A stretch of 64,000 nt of DNA from Paenibacillus xylanexedens (GTDB lineage Bacteria; Bacillota; Bacilli; Paenibacillales; Paenibacillaceae), in the NCBI RefSeq assembly GCF_001908275.1, contig NZ_CP018620.1:1674001-1738000 (forward strand), in the 5' to 3' direction. Every line of letters begins with the position of its first letter. The first letter of the stretch is position 1. A program made the position numbers and the translations under genes. This document shows, piece after piece, positions 33,346-42,741 of this stretch. The notes beneath the pieces were generated by a model. That model was not told the DNA's origin, searched no databases, and worked only from the letters and a program-made list of their open reading frames with translations.

Positions 33346-33428
33346 CTTCTTCAAAATCACTTTCACTTGCTCATCACGTATACTATCCTCTTTAATCAGC
33401 CTTTCTAAAGATTATCTAACGGGGGAAT

Positions 33429-33671
33429 ATGATGTCTAAATCAATAGAATCTATCTTGAGAGATGAAATTTTTGCTGAACTGGACATCGAGTATCCGGAA
33501 GACCACGATACCCGTTTGTTGGACCAAGGGATCGATTCAGTAGGCTTCATCAAGCTTATTGTTTTAATGGAATCGAAGTTTAACATCTCGATCCCTGATG
33601 AAGATCTGTTATTTGAGAAGTTCTCCACGGCTGGATTAATCCTTAATTATTTGACTGTGAAAACGCTATGA
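33429..33671 (+). CDS. Acyl/aminoacyl carrier protein 1
   Basis: The 80-residue protein has the phosphopantetheine site LLDQGIDSVGFIKL with Ser37 after Asp. It is of normal carrier length with the acidic helices expected. ATG 33429 (or 33432) follows GGGGGAA. The next gene, an AMP-forming ligase, overlaps its stop as ATGA, so the ligase most likely loads this carrier. It begins the biosynthetic cluster. Confidence 0.88.
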   Translation: MMSKSIESILRDEIFAELDIEYPEDHDTRLLDQGIDSVGFIKLIVLMESKFNISIPDEDLLFEKFSTAGLILNYLTVKTL

Positions 33672-35161
33672 TGACGATCATTCAGCGCCTATTTCTGGAG
33701 GCCTCTAATCGCCAAGATCATATTATCCTTGAAGATCTAAAGCAGCAATGGACTTATGCAGAGGTGATGACAGAAGCTTACTTGATTGCTCTATATATCC
33801 ACAAGAATTTTGAGCTTGAGTCCGGAAGTCATCTTGCATTATACACAAATAATGAGCCCTTGTTCATTTTTGCGGCGCTGGGCATTCAATTCTGCGGTTA
33901 TGTGTTAGTACCGGTTCCTTATTCGGCGTCCAATACTGAAATTGAAAATATTTTAAATGCCAGTGACGCCAAATTGGTTATCAGCAAATCTGCACAGCCA
34001 GCGCATATCAATTGCGACATTCCTTGGGTTACCGCTCAGGATTTATCGCAAGAACCAATGCCTTCGTTCGAATCGATCTCGTTAACCAATCAGTCCGATC
34101 CCAATCAATGTGCGATTCTCCTTCCTACATCGGGCACAACCGGAAAATCTAAAATCGTTATGTTATCCCATTGGAATGTATTAACGAATGCGTTGGCACA
34201 TGGCGGAAAGGTGGGGTATACGGATCAAGATTCGTTTCTTGTAACGATGCCCGTTCATTTCAGTTCTACGATTGTCACGCAATTGATTTCTTGTATGTTA
34301 TATGGAACCCGAATTAAACTTATCAGCTTGCCCTTGCTGCCGCGCACAGTGTTTAAACTGTTTCAGAATAAGGCGGTCACGGCATTCTCAGCGGTGCCTA
34401 CGCAATTGATGCACTTTGTTTCCGATTTCCATCAGACAAAGAACTGGAGTGCCTTTGATTCCATTGAATTTATTGTAATTAGCGGTGCGGCGATTCCCGC
34501 GAAATTAGTAGACCATCTTCAGACTGTATTTCCTCACGCGGACATTATTCAAACCTATGGATTGACCGAAGCTTCTCCGCGGGTGACCATGATGGAACGG
34601 GGAGAGCGCTGCCTATCCTGTGGATCACCCATAAATGACGTTTCTATTCGTCTTGTTGACGAAGAAGAGAATGAGGTTGAAGGAGCGGCTATCGGAGAAA
34701 TTTGGGTCAAGGGCCCGAATGTGATGCTCGGTTATTACAAAAACCCGGAGTTAACGAACGCTACCATTGTTGAGGGTTGGTTAAAGACAGGAGATTTGGG
34801 ATATTGGAATGAATCAGGGTGTCTTATACTCACAGGCCGAAAGAAGAATATCATTATATCCGGCGGTATCAATATCTATCCGGAAGAAATTGAGGAATTT
34901 TTGTACGGCTTGAAAGAAGTGGAGGAGGTCATGGTTGTTGGTGTACACGATGATCTGTTAGGCGAAGTACCTATCGCATTTCTGAAAGTTTTAAATGAAT
35001 GCCTGATTGATATAGATGCACTGACACGACATTGCAACTTGCATTTGTCAACGTATAAAGTGCCTAGACAATGGAGGATTATCGATAACATTCCAAAAAC
35101 AAAAACAGGAAAACTGGACAGGGCAAGCACGAAGCGCTTATTGCTAAATGAGATACACTGA
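33668..35161 (+). CDS. AMP-forming acyl-acid ligase (ANL superfamily)
   Basis: The 497-residue protein contains LPTSGTTGKSKIVMLSHWN (ATP-binding motif, from about residue 152), YGLTEASPR, LKTGDLGYW, and the terminal catalytic-lysine motif KTKTGKLDRAS. It should activate a carboxylic acid as an adenylate and pass it to a thiol. The overlapping carrier protein gene implies the acceptor is its phosphopantetheine rather than CoA. Substrate cannot be told from the sequence; fatty or aryl acids are both possible. Start ATG 33668 is coupled to the carrier stop. Confidence 0.88.
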   Translation: MMTIIQRLFLEASNRQDHIILEDLKQQWTYAEVMTEAYLIALYIHKNFELESGSHLALYTNNEPLFIFAALGIQFCGYVLVPVPYSASNTEIENILNASDAKLVISKSAQPAHINCDIPWVTAQDLSQEPMPSFESISLTNQSDPNQCAILLPTSGTTGKSKIVMLSHWNVLTNALAHGGKVGYTDQDSFLVTMPVHFSSTIVTQLISCMLYGTRIKLISLPLLPRTVFKLFQNKAVTAFSAVPTQLMHFVSDFHQTKNWSAFDSIEFIVISGAAIPAKLVDHLQTVFPHADIIQTYGLTEASPRVTMMERGERCLSCGSPINDVSIRLVDEEENEVEGAAIGEIWVKGPNVMLGYYKNPELTNATIVEGWLKTGDLGYWNESGCLILTGRKKNIIISGGINIYPEEIEEFLYGLKEVEEVMVVGVHDDLLGEVPIAFLKVLNECLIDIDALTRHCNLHLSTYKVPRQWRIIDNIPKTKTGKLDRASTKRLLLNEIH

Positions 35162-35210
35162 TTCGAAATCCTTAAGCCATTTAACCAGATAACCAGGGGT
35201 GAACGAAAGG

Positions 35211-36266
35211 TTGAAGAATTCAACTCAAACGTTAGGCAGAAAAATATTGCCGGTCAGTTATCCGATGATTACAACCTATACGCAACATGCTCATCTCTTG
35301 TCCATACTTACCCATTACGAGTGTGCACACTCATGGATATTTAGCAATTATATCCAATTGTTTATTAACAAAGATTATAAACATCATTGGGGAGATTTTT
35401 ATTTCCCTCTGACTTATGAACTGCGGCCTTCGGATACGTGCAAATGGATTACTACTCAAAAGATACATAGAGATACGGTAACAACTAAATGGGACTCTGT
35501 TATTCATTTTATTGTAGAAAATATTAATGCTAATAACTATGTCCACACCATGATCAATTATTTCTACGTGCCCCTAAGCGATCGCTACAATAAACTTCAA
35601 TTGCATCATGACATATTTGTTTACGGCTATGATTTGGATAGAGAGATGTTGTATGTTTCCGATTTTTTTAAGAACGGGGTGTATAGTCAGGCTGAGATAT
35701 CATTTAATGATTTCAATCTTGCGTTCGACACGAATCATCTAACAACGAATCATGATTATCTAAGAGAAATGGTTTACCTGTATACATTCAATGATCAATA
35801 TCAGGATAAATTCAGTGCAGATACCCTAGTGAATTCGATAAGAAATTATTTCACTAACAAAACGCCGGAGTATTGGGAGATGTTTAACTACGGGGGCGAC
35901 AGGGATAATCTTGACTTCGGCATGCAAATATACACAACTCTATATAATTATGTGAAAGAGACATCGGAACATAAGGCTATGCTTGATATAAGACCCTTTC
36001 ATTTAATTTATGATCATAAGAAGATAATGACGCTAAGATTCAAGTACTTGTACGATAATCAGCATTTAATTGAATTAAATCAAGAGCATATAGATGAATT
36101 CACAGCTATTGAACTTAAAGCAAAAATCTTTGTGAATCTAGCGATTAAATATAATTTGACAAAGGATACAATTATTTCCGAAAGTTTACAAACGCTGATT
36201 ACGAATATAGAAAATGAAGAATCCATATTCCTTGAACGATGGCTGAAGAAGGTAGCTATTCAGTAA
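35211..36266 (+). CDS. BtrH-like cysteine acyltransferase/peptidase-fold protein 1
   Basis: The ~351-residue protein aligns by eye with the last cluster gene (47245-48279). Both have a Cys near residues 30-45 in a helix (ECAHSWIFSNYIQLF here), a His before a strand (LHHDIFVYGYD) and an Asp in YVSDFF, forming a Cys-His-Asp set. That layout is the BtrH N-terminal fold; butirosin BtrH transfers an acyl group from a carrier protein to an aminoglycoside. TTG 35211 is preferred because AGGGGTGA lies 9 bases upstream; GTG 35199 is the longer option. The gene is much more A+T-rich than the core of the cluster. Confidence 0.6.
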   Translation: MKNSTQTLGRKILPVSYPMITTYTQHAHLLSILTHYECAHSWIFSNYIQLFINKDYKHHWGDFYFPLTYELRPSDTCKWITTQKIHRDTVTTKWDSVIHFIVENINANNYVHTMINYFYVPLSDRYNKLQLHHDIFVYGYDLDREMLYVSDFFKNGVYSQAEISFNDFNLAFDTNHLTTNHDYLREMVYLYTFNDQYQDKFSADTLVNSIRNYFTNKTPEYWEMFNYGGDRDNLDFGMQIYTTLYNYVKETSEHKAMLDIRPFHLIYDHKKIMTLRFKYLYDNQHLIELNQEHIDEFTAIELKAKIFVNLAIKYNLTKDTIISESLQTLITNIENEESIFLERWLKKVAIQ

Positions 36267-36637
36267 TGTTGAGGGGGCAGATGATGTCAGTTGTGGATAT
36301 CTCTTCTTGCACCCGAATAGAAGCCTTAGCGCGAAGCCCGTGGTGATCCGGGCATATTTATGGAAGGAGTGATGCCGGGATTATAATCGTTGGGAGACAG
36401 CGTGTTGAGTAAGCCAAACCGTTGCTCTTGTCTTAAAGATTCCGTTTGCTGACAGCCTATTGCTTTCTTGTCTTTCAACGATCCGCATTGCTTCAAGCGC
36501 TTTTTTCCGGCACAACCACAGCGAATTCACTCACCTCAAGAATCTCTCCTAGTATTTGACCCGACATCTTGTGATTCATGCATAGAACCATACCTGTTCG
36601 ATTGAATTAATAGTGGTTTCACAAACCTTAAGTAAGG
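36267..36637. other. Gap with possible decayed antisense gene
   Basis: I found no intact gene. On the minus strand, MNHKMSGQILGEILEVSEFA and, after a frame change near 36500, EAMRIVERQESNRLSANGIF to a stop near 36385 look like pieces of a decayed coding sequence. A weak TTGACC near 36556 could belong to a promoter for the following gene. Confidence 0.35.
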
Positions 36638-37585
36638 GTGGGGATCATAATATTCATTGTATTAACAGGAGTCGCAGGCTTCATCGGTTCCAACCTTGCC
36701 GAGAGGCTGCTGCGGGAAGGCCATACCGTTATCGGCGTCGATAATTTTCTGACCGGGTCTACTGTCAACATAGACAATCTCTTACGGTCGCCCAATTTCA
36801 AGTTTATCGAGCATGACGTCATTTATCCGCTCGCAATTGAAGGCCCTGTCGATTGGGTGATGCATTTTGCAAGTCCTGCCAGTCCGCCTAAATATTTGTC
36901 CTATCCGATCGAAACGATGAGGGTCAACAGCGAAGGGACGATGCATCTGCTGTATCTGGCCAAAGAAAAGCAGGCTGCTTTCTTCTTGGCTTCAACAAGC
37001 GAGATCTACGGTAACCCAACTGTTCACCCTCAGCCGGAGACCTACTATGGCAACGTAAATTCGGTTGGAGCAAGAAGCTGCTACAACGAAGCGAAGCGGT
37101 ATGCAGAGGCGATCACCTACTGGATGAACAGGAAATACGGTATACCGGTAAGGGTCATTCGGATCTTCAATACATTCGGCCCGAAGATGGATTTAAATGA
37201 CGGACGCGTCATTACCAATTTCATTAATGAAATCATGTCTAAGCAAAACCTTACGATTTATGGCGACGGCAGACAGACGAGGAGCTTTCAGTATATCGAC
37301 GATTTGCTGGAAGGGATTGTGAGACTGCTGAGCACCACGTATGAACAGCCAGTCAATTTGGGGAATCCGGAGGAAGTCACCATACTTGAAGTCGCCCAAA
37401 TATTGAAGGAGCTAATGAAGTCCAACGCGCAGTTAGAGTTTCTCCCGCTGCCGGAAGACGATCCAAGGAGAAGGAAGCCGGATATTACCATTTCAAGGAC
37501 GATTATGGACTGGGAACCGGCGATCAGTTTGCATGATGCACTCGCTAGAACGATCCATTATTACCAGGGTCAATATATCCATTAA
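36638..37585 (+). CDS. NAD-dependent sugar epimerase/decarboxylase, UDP-glucuronate decarboxylase-like
   Basis: The 315-residue short-chain-dehydrogenase-type protein has TGVAGFIGSNLAERLL (NAD site), then the subgroup motif HFASPASPPKYLSYPIET typical of UDP-xylose synthases, LASTSEIYG, and a catalytic Tyr/Lys in CYNEAKRYAEA. Known members convert UDP-glucuronate to UDP-xylose. Here it probably makes the sugar nucleotide for the cluster glycosyltransferase. GTG 36638 is the likely start. Thirteen bases separate it from carrier protein 2. This is the first gene of the more G+C-rich core. Confidence 0.85.
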   Translation: MGIIIFIVLTGVAGFIGSNLAERLLREGHTVIGVDNFLTGSTVNIDNLLRSPNFKFIEHDVIYPLAIEGPVDWVMHFASPASPPKYLSYPIETMRVNSEGTMHLLYLAKEKQAAFFLASTSEIYGNPTVHPQPETYYGNVNSVGARSCYNEAKRYAEAITYWMNRKYGIPVRVIRIFNTFGPKMDLNDGRVITNFINEIMSKQNLTIYGDGRQTRSFQYIDDLLEGIVRLLSTTYEQPVNLGNPEEVTILEVAQILKELMKSNAQLEFLPLPEDDPRRRKPDITISRTIMDWEPAISLHDALARTIHYYQGQYIH

Positions 37586-37598
37586 ACGGGAGGTACCT

Positions 37599-37850
37599 AT
37601 GCAAGAACAGATCATAGCGATGATATGCGAAATCAAGGAAGACGCCCAACTGGCAAACAGTTTGAACGAGCATTCGAACATCATGGAAGACGGGGGATTG
37701 GACTCTTTACAGCTAATTACTTTTGTACTACAGGTGGAAGAGCGTTTCGGTATTGAAATCGATTTTGAACAATTCGACTTCAATCTTATGGAGTCGGTCA
37801 CGACCTTCTGCAATTATATCTCGGAGCTGCAGAAAACAGCGCCTGTATGA
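37599..37850 (+). CDS. Acyl/aminoacyl carrier protein 2
   Basis: The 83-residue protein has the site EDGGLDSLQLITFVLQVEE with Ser36. ATG 37599 has GGGAGG upstream; a longer in-frame start at 37533 is inside the previous gene. It overlaps the ATP-grasp gene by ATGA, so that ligase probably loads it. In butirosin synthesis, an ATP-grasp enzyme (BtrJ) loads an amino acid onto carrier BtrI, which is the nearest precedent. Confidence 0.9.
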   Translation: MQEQIIAMICEIKEDAQLANSLNEHSNIMEDGGLDSLQLITFVLQVEERFGIEIDFEQFDFNLMESVTTFCNYISELQKTAPV

Positions 37851-39205
37851 ACGATAGACGCAAGTTCGAGCTCATTATCGGGACATTTGACGCGGAACGC
37901 TTCTGGCGCGACCCTAATCTAGCCAAACTGCCGTCGTTTCACGATCCTGAAACGGAGAATATCGTGATGGCCATGGATGAGCTGCTCTTCCCATTTTGCG
38001 AGGCGCAGGATAAGCTCATTACTCGCTATCGAATGAACGTTTGCCATAAAGAGTATTTGCATGAGATCGGATTTAAATTTCTTTCCAATTCAACCGATCT
38101 CGAGAGTCCTGATGTAGGAAGCGTAGGCAGAACCGCCAATATATTCGACCTGCTCACATCAGCCGATCGAATGGGTGACATGGATCTCTACTTGCTGGAC
38201 GGCGCCCGGTTGTCGCCCTTTGCCGTCATTCCGGGGGCGGATCGTACTGCAGCGCGTTACGGGCTGGAACAGGATTTTCCAGCTATCGAAACGGTTCAGA
38301 CTGTCAATTCGAAGCTGTATTCAACCGAATTGAACCGTCGCCTTGATCTTCGGTGTGACAGCCAGACGGTCTATTCTCCCGAAGAGCTGCTGGCAAGCGG
38401 CTTGACTTTGCTGAATCAAGGACCCTTCCTGATCAAAGATGAGTTTGGGGTATCGGGGAAAGGCAATTTGCTGATCGAGTCGGAAGCGATTTTGCGGCGA
38501 GTCACATCCTATGTCGCCGATCAGTGCAGCAAGGGAAAAACGGTTCGGTTTATTATTGAGCCGTTCCTCCGCAAGGAATTGGATTTTTCTTGCCAATTCC
38601 ACATCGATCCGGACGGCACTTACCGACATATCTCAGTGCAGCAGTTGGTTAATCACAATTTCGCTTACCAAGGCTCCTATACAGCAGACGATAGGTTGCT
38701 TCATATGCTGCAGGAAGCGAAGTATTTTGATGTAATGAAACGGGCGGCTAGCGAGCTTTATCGGTCGGGTTATCACGGCGACGTATGCGTCGATTCTATG
38801 CTGTTGACAGACGGCCGCATCGTTCCGATTGTTGAGGTGAATGCAAGAAGATCGATGAGTCTGATCAAGCATTACGTTGACCGCTACCTGAAAAAGCACG
38901 ACACGGCCGGGAGCATGACACATGCGACTTTACAGTTTGCATGCGATGTATCATTCGATCAATTGCTTGAATCGCTGGACCGCGAGGGTGTTCTATATAA
39001 GCCTGATCGAGGATTCGGTATTTTACCTTTAAGCGCGAATACGCTCTTTATTAACAAAGTCGTCAGCGAGTGCAAGGGGATCCGGAATAAGCAGGTGAAA
39101 GGCAGATTATATTATTCGTTGATCGAAGGGGAATGGGATAACGAACGATTGACCACTAAGGTTAATGAGGTGCTGTCGTCGTTATCCTTCAAGATCGCCC
39201 GCTGA
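37847..39205 (+). CDS. ATP-grasp ligase, probable carrier-protein loading enzyme
   Basis: The 452-residue protein shows an ATP-grasp layout: PFLIKDEFGVSGKGNLLIES (ATP-binding Lys and Gly-rich loop), FIIEPFLRKELDFSCQFHID, VCVDSMLL, then VPIVEVNARRSM (metal-binding Glu and Asn). ATP-grasp ligases form acyl-phosphates and join them to amines or thiols. The four-base overlap with carrier protein 2 suggests aminoacyl-carrier formation, as for BtrJ. Substrate is not predictable. The stop overlaps the upstream end of the glycosyltransferase frame. Confidence 0.78.
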   Translation: MNDRRKFELIIGTFDAERFWRDPNLAKLPSFHDPETENIVMAMDELLFPFCEAQDKLITRYRMNVCHKEYLHEIGFKFLSNSTDLESPDVGSVGRTANIFDLLTSADRMGDMDLYLLDGARLSPFAVIPGADRTAARYGLEQDFPAIETVQTVNSKLYSTELNRRLDLRCDSQTVYSPEELLASGLTLLNQGPFLIKDEFGVSGKGNLLIESEAILRRVTSYVADQCSKGKTVRFIIEPFLRKELDFSCQFHIDPDGTYRHISVQQLVNHNFAYQGSYTADDRLLHMLQEAKYFDVMKRAASELYRSGYHGDVCVDSMLLTDGRIVPIVEVNARRSMSLIKHYVDRYLKKHDTAGSMTHATLQFACDVSFDQLLESLDREGVLYKPDRGFGILPLSANTLFINKVVSECKGIRNKQVKGRLYYSLIEGEWDNERLTTKVNEVLSSLSFKIAR

Positions 39206-39249
39206 TGCAGTCCGAAGCGCTTGAAGCCATGAATGGAGGAAGAAATTTT

Positions 39250-40365
39250 ATGGGTGAGCGGAAAGTGACGATTCTATGCTCGGGTTTCGGTCTGGGTTTC
39301 TATATTCCCGGCCTGTTAGCTGCAAGTGATTTCGAGAAAAGGGATATCGCGACGGAAGTGCTCGTGTTCGAAAGCTATTTGGAGCAAGACAAGATGGATC
39401 ATATTGTAGACAGCAGAAAGGCTTACCACAATAATTTCGCACTTGCCAATTTATCGGCCCGAATGCCGATGGATATCCGGGGCAGCATTGATTATGCCCA
39501 GGTCGAGCTATTGCTGGAGGCGTGGAAAGCGGAAGAGCGGTACGAATTCATATCGTTATCCGGACACTGGATCTATATTCTGGATTTGTATAGGGAGAAG
39601 ATGCTGCCGAATCAAATTCATGTAGACCTGCTCTACGTCGATTCAGATCTGGCCCCGTCTTGGAAGAGCTTGAAGAAGTTTCATCCTAGCTATGACGAGT
39701 ATTATTACAATGCTTGTCTCTATGACACCGACAAGATGGAAATTCGATGCGAAATCCCGGTTCTTCATCGTACGGCACTGCCCTTCGACTCAAGGAAGCG
39801 GCGGCTTGTTGTTCATGGCGGCGGCTGGGGGATGGGCACTTATCAAAGTACAATTCCAGAGCTTGCCTCCCATAACTATGGGCTTGATATCGTAGCTTAC
39901 GATTGGAAGGAAGCGAAGCCCGATCCTGATCACCGATATTGGATGAATGATCCGGAATGGTGTGCATGGGTGAAGAGTGCGAACGGCCTGCACGAGTTTC
40001 CGCCATACATCGAAATAACGGGAGAAGACACGAAGTCATACGCCGCTGAGGTTGATCATCATTGGTTATTCGATATCGCTTCGGAGGCGATGGCTATCGT
40101 GGCCAAGCCGGGAGCGGGCACATTAATCGACTCGCTTGCATCCGAAACCCCTCTTATTCTGCTGGAGCCGTTCGGAAGTCACGAGCTTAGCAATTTGGAA
40201 TTGTGGGAATCACTGGGTTTCGGAATACGCTACGAGAAGTGGCGGGAGATGGATTTTTCCGTAGAGGTCCTTAGGGAGATGCATCAAGCGATCATGAACA
40301 GACCCGGAGAACGGACGAATTATGTGGATCATTATTGTGCGAGAGTCGCGTTAACGAAGGGGTAA
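39250..40365 (+). CDS. GT-B glycosyltransferase-like protein
   Basis: The 371-residue protein starts MGERKVTILCSGFGLGFYIP at ATG 39250, chosen because GGAGGAAG sits upstream; ATG 39205 is a longer option. Residues near 190-200 read LVVHGGGWGMGTYQ and the C-terminus has AKPGAGTLIDSLASETPLIL, the pattern of nucleotide-sugar binding in GT-B enzymes such as MurG-like transferases. It likely transfers the sugar made by the epimerase to the carrier-bound or free product. The acceptor is unknown. Confidence 0.72.
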   Translation: MGERKVTILCSGFGLGFYIPGLLAASDFEKRDIATEVLVFESYLEQDKMDHIVDSRKAYHNNFALANLSARMPMDIRGSIDYAQVELLLEAWKAEERYEFISLSGHWIYILDLYREKMLPNQIHVDLLYVDSDLAPSWKSLKKFHPSYDEYYYNACLYDTDKMEIRCEIPVLHRTALPFDSRKRRLVVHGGGWGMGTYQSTIPELASHNYGLDIVAYDWKEAKPDPDHRYWMNDPEWCAWVKSANGLHEFPPYIEITGEDTKSYAAEVDHHWLFDIASEAMAIVAKPGAGTLIDSLASETPLILLEPFGSHELSNLELWESLGFGIRYEKWREMDFSVEVLREMHQAIMNRPGERTNYVDHYCARVALTKG

Positions 40366-40392
40366 GATTTCAATGGCAGAAGGGGTTATGCG

Positions 40393-41487
40393 ATGAGCGT
40401 AAACAAATTGAGTATCGCCCAAGATAAGACAAAGACAAGCTATCCGAGATGGATCGTCATGCAGCTGTTGGAGGAGTGTAATTTACGATGCAAGATGTGC
40501 TATGAGTGGGGACTCGAAGGTCCCTACAAAAGCAAAAAAACGTTAGCGCATCTGGATCCGGATCTCATTAAAAAGATCATCGTCGAGTGCAGCCCGGGCA
40601 AGCCGTATTACGATTTCTTCGGCGGCGAGCCGCTGATGTACCCTTGGCTGAGCGACATTCTCGCCATGATCAATCACTATGGAAGTAAAGCGGACTTCCC
40701 CACGAACGGCACATTGCTTGAGCAGCATGCCGAGATGCTTGTCGAGACTGCTCCAAATAAGATCTGGATGTCGCTCGACGGCCCTGAGGAAATCAACGAT
40801 AAGCAGAGAGGCAAAGGCGTATTCAAGAAAGTAATCAAGGGGATCGAGAAGCTTTATGAGCTTCGGGAAAGCAAGGGCAAGCAATTTCCGAAAATGGGTG
40901 TATCCTTTATCATTACGCCCTTGAACTATATGTACGTTGAGGAATTTTTCTTTAAGCATATCGACTTGTCAATGTTGGACCATATCAGCATGGAAGTGCA
41001 ACTCTATGCAACGGAAGAGCAGTATGCCCAATATGTGGAGGTTCTTAGTGACAAATTCGACGTTCATGAAGCTCCTTATGCCAAGGGGATGGTGTGGCGT
41101 GACACCAGTTCGTTCAGCCAGATCGATATTCCGGAATTGACGAGACAGCTCAATAATGTTAAAGCGTATTGCTTGAAAAACAGCATCCATGTGATCACCT
41201 ATCCGAAGACGATAGATGAACAAAATTTGAGCAACTATTTCTCGGGGCAATTCCATCAGATGGCTGATAAACGGAATCGGTGCTCCCTTCCATGGGTTTA
41301 TGCGGAGATTACGGCAAGGGGCGACGTTTCTCCCTGCCATGCCTTCTATGATCTGACCTTTGGCAACGTGAACGAAGAGAGTTTGCTGGATATCTGGAGT
41401 AGTGACAAGTACAAAGATTATCGCGCGTATATGAAAAAAAATATGTTTCCGATTTGTACGGCTTGTTCAAGGTATTATATCTATTGA
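40393..41487 (+). CDS. Radical SAM enzyme with SPASM-like C-terminus (1)
   Basis: The 364-residue protein has the 4Fe-4S motif EECNLRCKMCYEW (C29, C33, C36), DFFGGEPLMYP for SAM binding, and a C-terminal Cys set: CSLPWVYAEITARGDVSPCH then FPICTACSRYY. These fit SPASM/twitch auxiliary clusters. SPASM enzymes act on peptides or, like butirosin BtrN, on sugars. No precursor peptide gene is nearby, so a sugar or carrier-bound substrate is more likely. It starts at ATG 40393. Confidence 0.88.
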   Translation: MSVNKLSIAQDKTKTSYPRWIVMQLLEECNLRCKMCYEWGLEGPYKSKKTLAHLDPDLIKKIIVECSPGKPYYDFFGGEPLMYPWLSDILAMINHYGSKADFPTNGTLLEQHAEMLVETAPNKIWMSLDGPEEINDKQRGKGVFKKVIKGIEKLYELRESKGKQFPKMGVSFIITPLNYMYVEEFFFKHIDLSMLDHISMEVQLYATEEQYAQYVEVLSDKFDVHEAPYAKGMVWRDTSSFSQIDIPELTRQLNNVKAYCLKNSIHVITYPKTIDEQNLSNYFSGQFHQMADKRNRCSLPWVYAEITARGDVSPCHAFYDLTFGNVNEESLLDIWSSDKYKDYRAYMKKNMFPICTACSRYYIY

Positions 41488-41530
41488 TTCATGTGAATGA
41501 CCTAATAGGTTTAAGAAGGGTGGTGTTGAT

Positions 41531-42709
41531 ATGAATCCGAAATCAGAGATTAAACGTTCCCCAAAGGATTTGCAAATATTGAAACGTACTATCAAGAATA
41601 CGGTGGAAACCAAGCGGAACATGGAGAAAATAGCGGGTTACGCGACACCGTTGCCAGAGTCGGTCGGGATTAAACTGACGAACCAATGCAACTTGCGCTG
41701 CAAGCATTGCTATCAATGGAACGACACCGGCTACCATCACTTTATGACACCGGAGCAGCAGCGGGAACAGCTCGACTACGGGCTGCTGGAGAAGCTGATC
41801 CTTGAGACGGAACCTGCCAAGTCGAGACTCTATATCTGGGGCGGCGAGCCGCTCGTATACAGCCATTTCGACCGTTTGGCCGATTTGCTTGAAGCCCATC
41901 CTCGCGAGACGACGATCTGCACGAACGCGATGCTGATCGAGCGAAAGCTGGACGCCTTGCTGAGAATCTCCGACAATCTGGAGCTGCTCATTGCACTTGA
42001 TGGATTCGAAGAAGAGAATGATGCGCTTCGCGGCAAAGGGGTATTCAACAAGGCGATAGATGCTATTCGGATGCTAGTCGAGCTGCGCAAGGAAAACCGA
42101 TTCAGGGGCAAAATTACGATCCATACCGTCGTTAACGATGGTATGACCGACAAGCTTTACGATCTGCTGGACTTTCTGGAGGACGTCGGTGTAGATATGG
42201 TCATGGTCTGCTTCCCGTGGTACATCTCGGACGAATGCACGCAGGGAATGGACGATTACTTTGACCAGAAGTTCGACTTCCTTCCGGCGAGCGAGCACAA
42301 GGGCGAACGAAGCTGGCACGCCTTTAACTACAAGCTCGATCCGGAGCGTATCCCTGCTTTGATGAGCGAGTTGGACCGGGTGAATAATCGGGTCTGGAAA
42401 ATGCGTTTACGCTACCAGCCGAATCTGGATTATGACCAGATCGAAGATTTCGTGCTCGGCAAAGAGGTGAGGAGTAAAGGTACGATGAACAAGAAGTGCC
42501 TGGCTCTCTCGAACCGGATGGATATTACGCCCGATGGAACGATTGTTGCATGCAAATTTTTTAAGGAGTTCGAGATCGGCAAATTAAATGAAGCGTCCGT
42601 ACAGGAATTATGGCACGGCATGACCTACAGAAGGATAAGGGAAATGATGGATGAACGACTGACACCGGCATGTTCCAAGTGCAGTGTCTTGCATTTGCAC
42701 GGTGTTTAA
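41531..42709 (+). CDS. Radical SAM enzyme with SPASM-like C-terminus (2)
   Basis: The 392-residue protein carries TNQCNLRCKHCYQWND (C53, C57, C60), YIWGGEPLVYSHF, and a C-terminal set KCLALSNRMDITPDGTIVAC then PACSKCSVLHLHGV. It differs from the preceding radical SAM protein in length and in its C-terminal half, so the two probably catalyse different steps rather than being duplicates. ATG 41531 is the likely start (AAGAAGGGTGG upstream). The gap from the first enzyme is 43 bp. Confidence 0.88.
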   Translation: MNPKSEIKRSPKDLQILKRTIKNTVETKRNMEKIAGYATPLPESVGIKLTNQCNLRCKHCYQWNDTGYHHFMTPEQQREQLDYGLLEKLILETEPAKSRLYIWGGEPLVYSHFDRLADLLEAHPRETTICTNAMLIERKLDALLRISDNLELLIALDGFEEENDALRGKGVFNKAIDAIRMLVELRKENRFRGKITIHTVVNDGMTDKLYDLLDFLEDVGVDMVMVCFPWYISDECTQGMDDYFDQKFDFLPASEHKGERSWHAFNYKLDPERIPALMSELDRVNNRVWKMRLRYQPNLDYDQIEDFVLGKEVRSKGTMNKKCLALSNRMDITPDGTIVACKFFKEFEIGKLNEASVQELWHGMTYRRIREMMDERLTPACSKCSVLHLHGV

Positions 42710-42741
42710 CTATTCTACATGAGCATAAATGAGGTGAACCA

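Larger units (their letters stand above)
32631..33428. other. Boundary region between recombinase and biosynthetic cluster
   Basis: No intact gene could be established. It holds the candidate attachment site, a terminator (32819-32849), a strong promoter (32923-32951), a second terminator (33128-33173) and an IS256-type transposase remnant on the minus strand (33150-33345). Confidence 0.55.
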
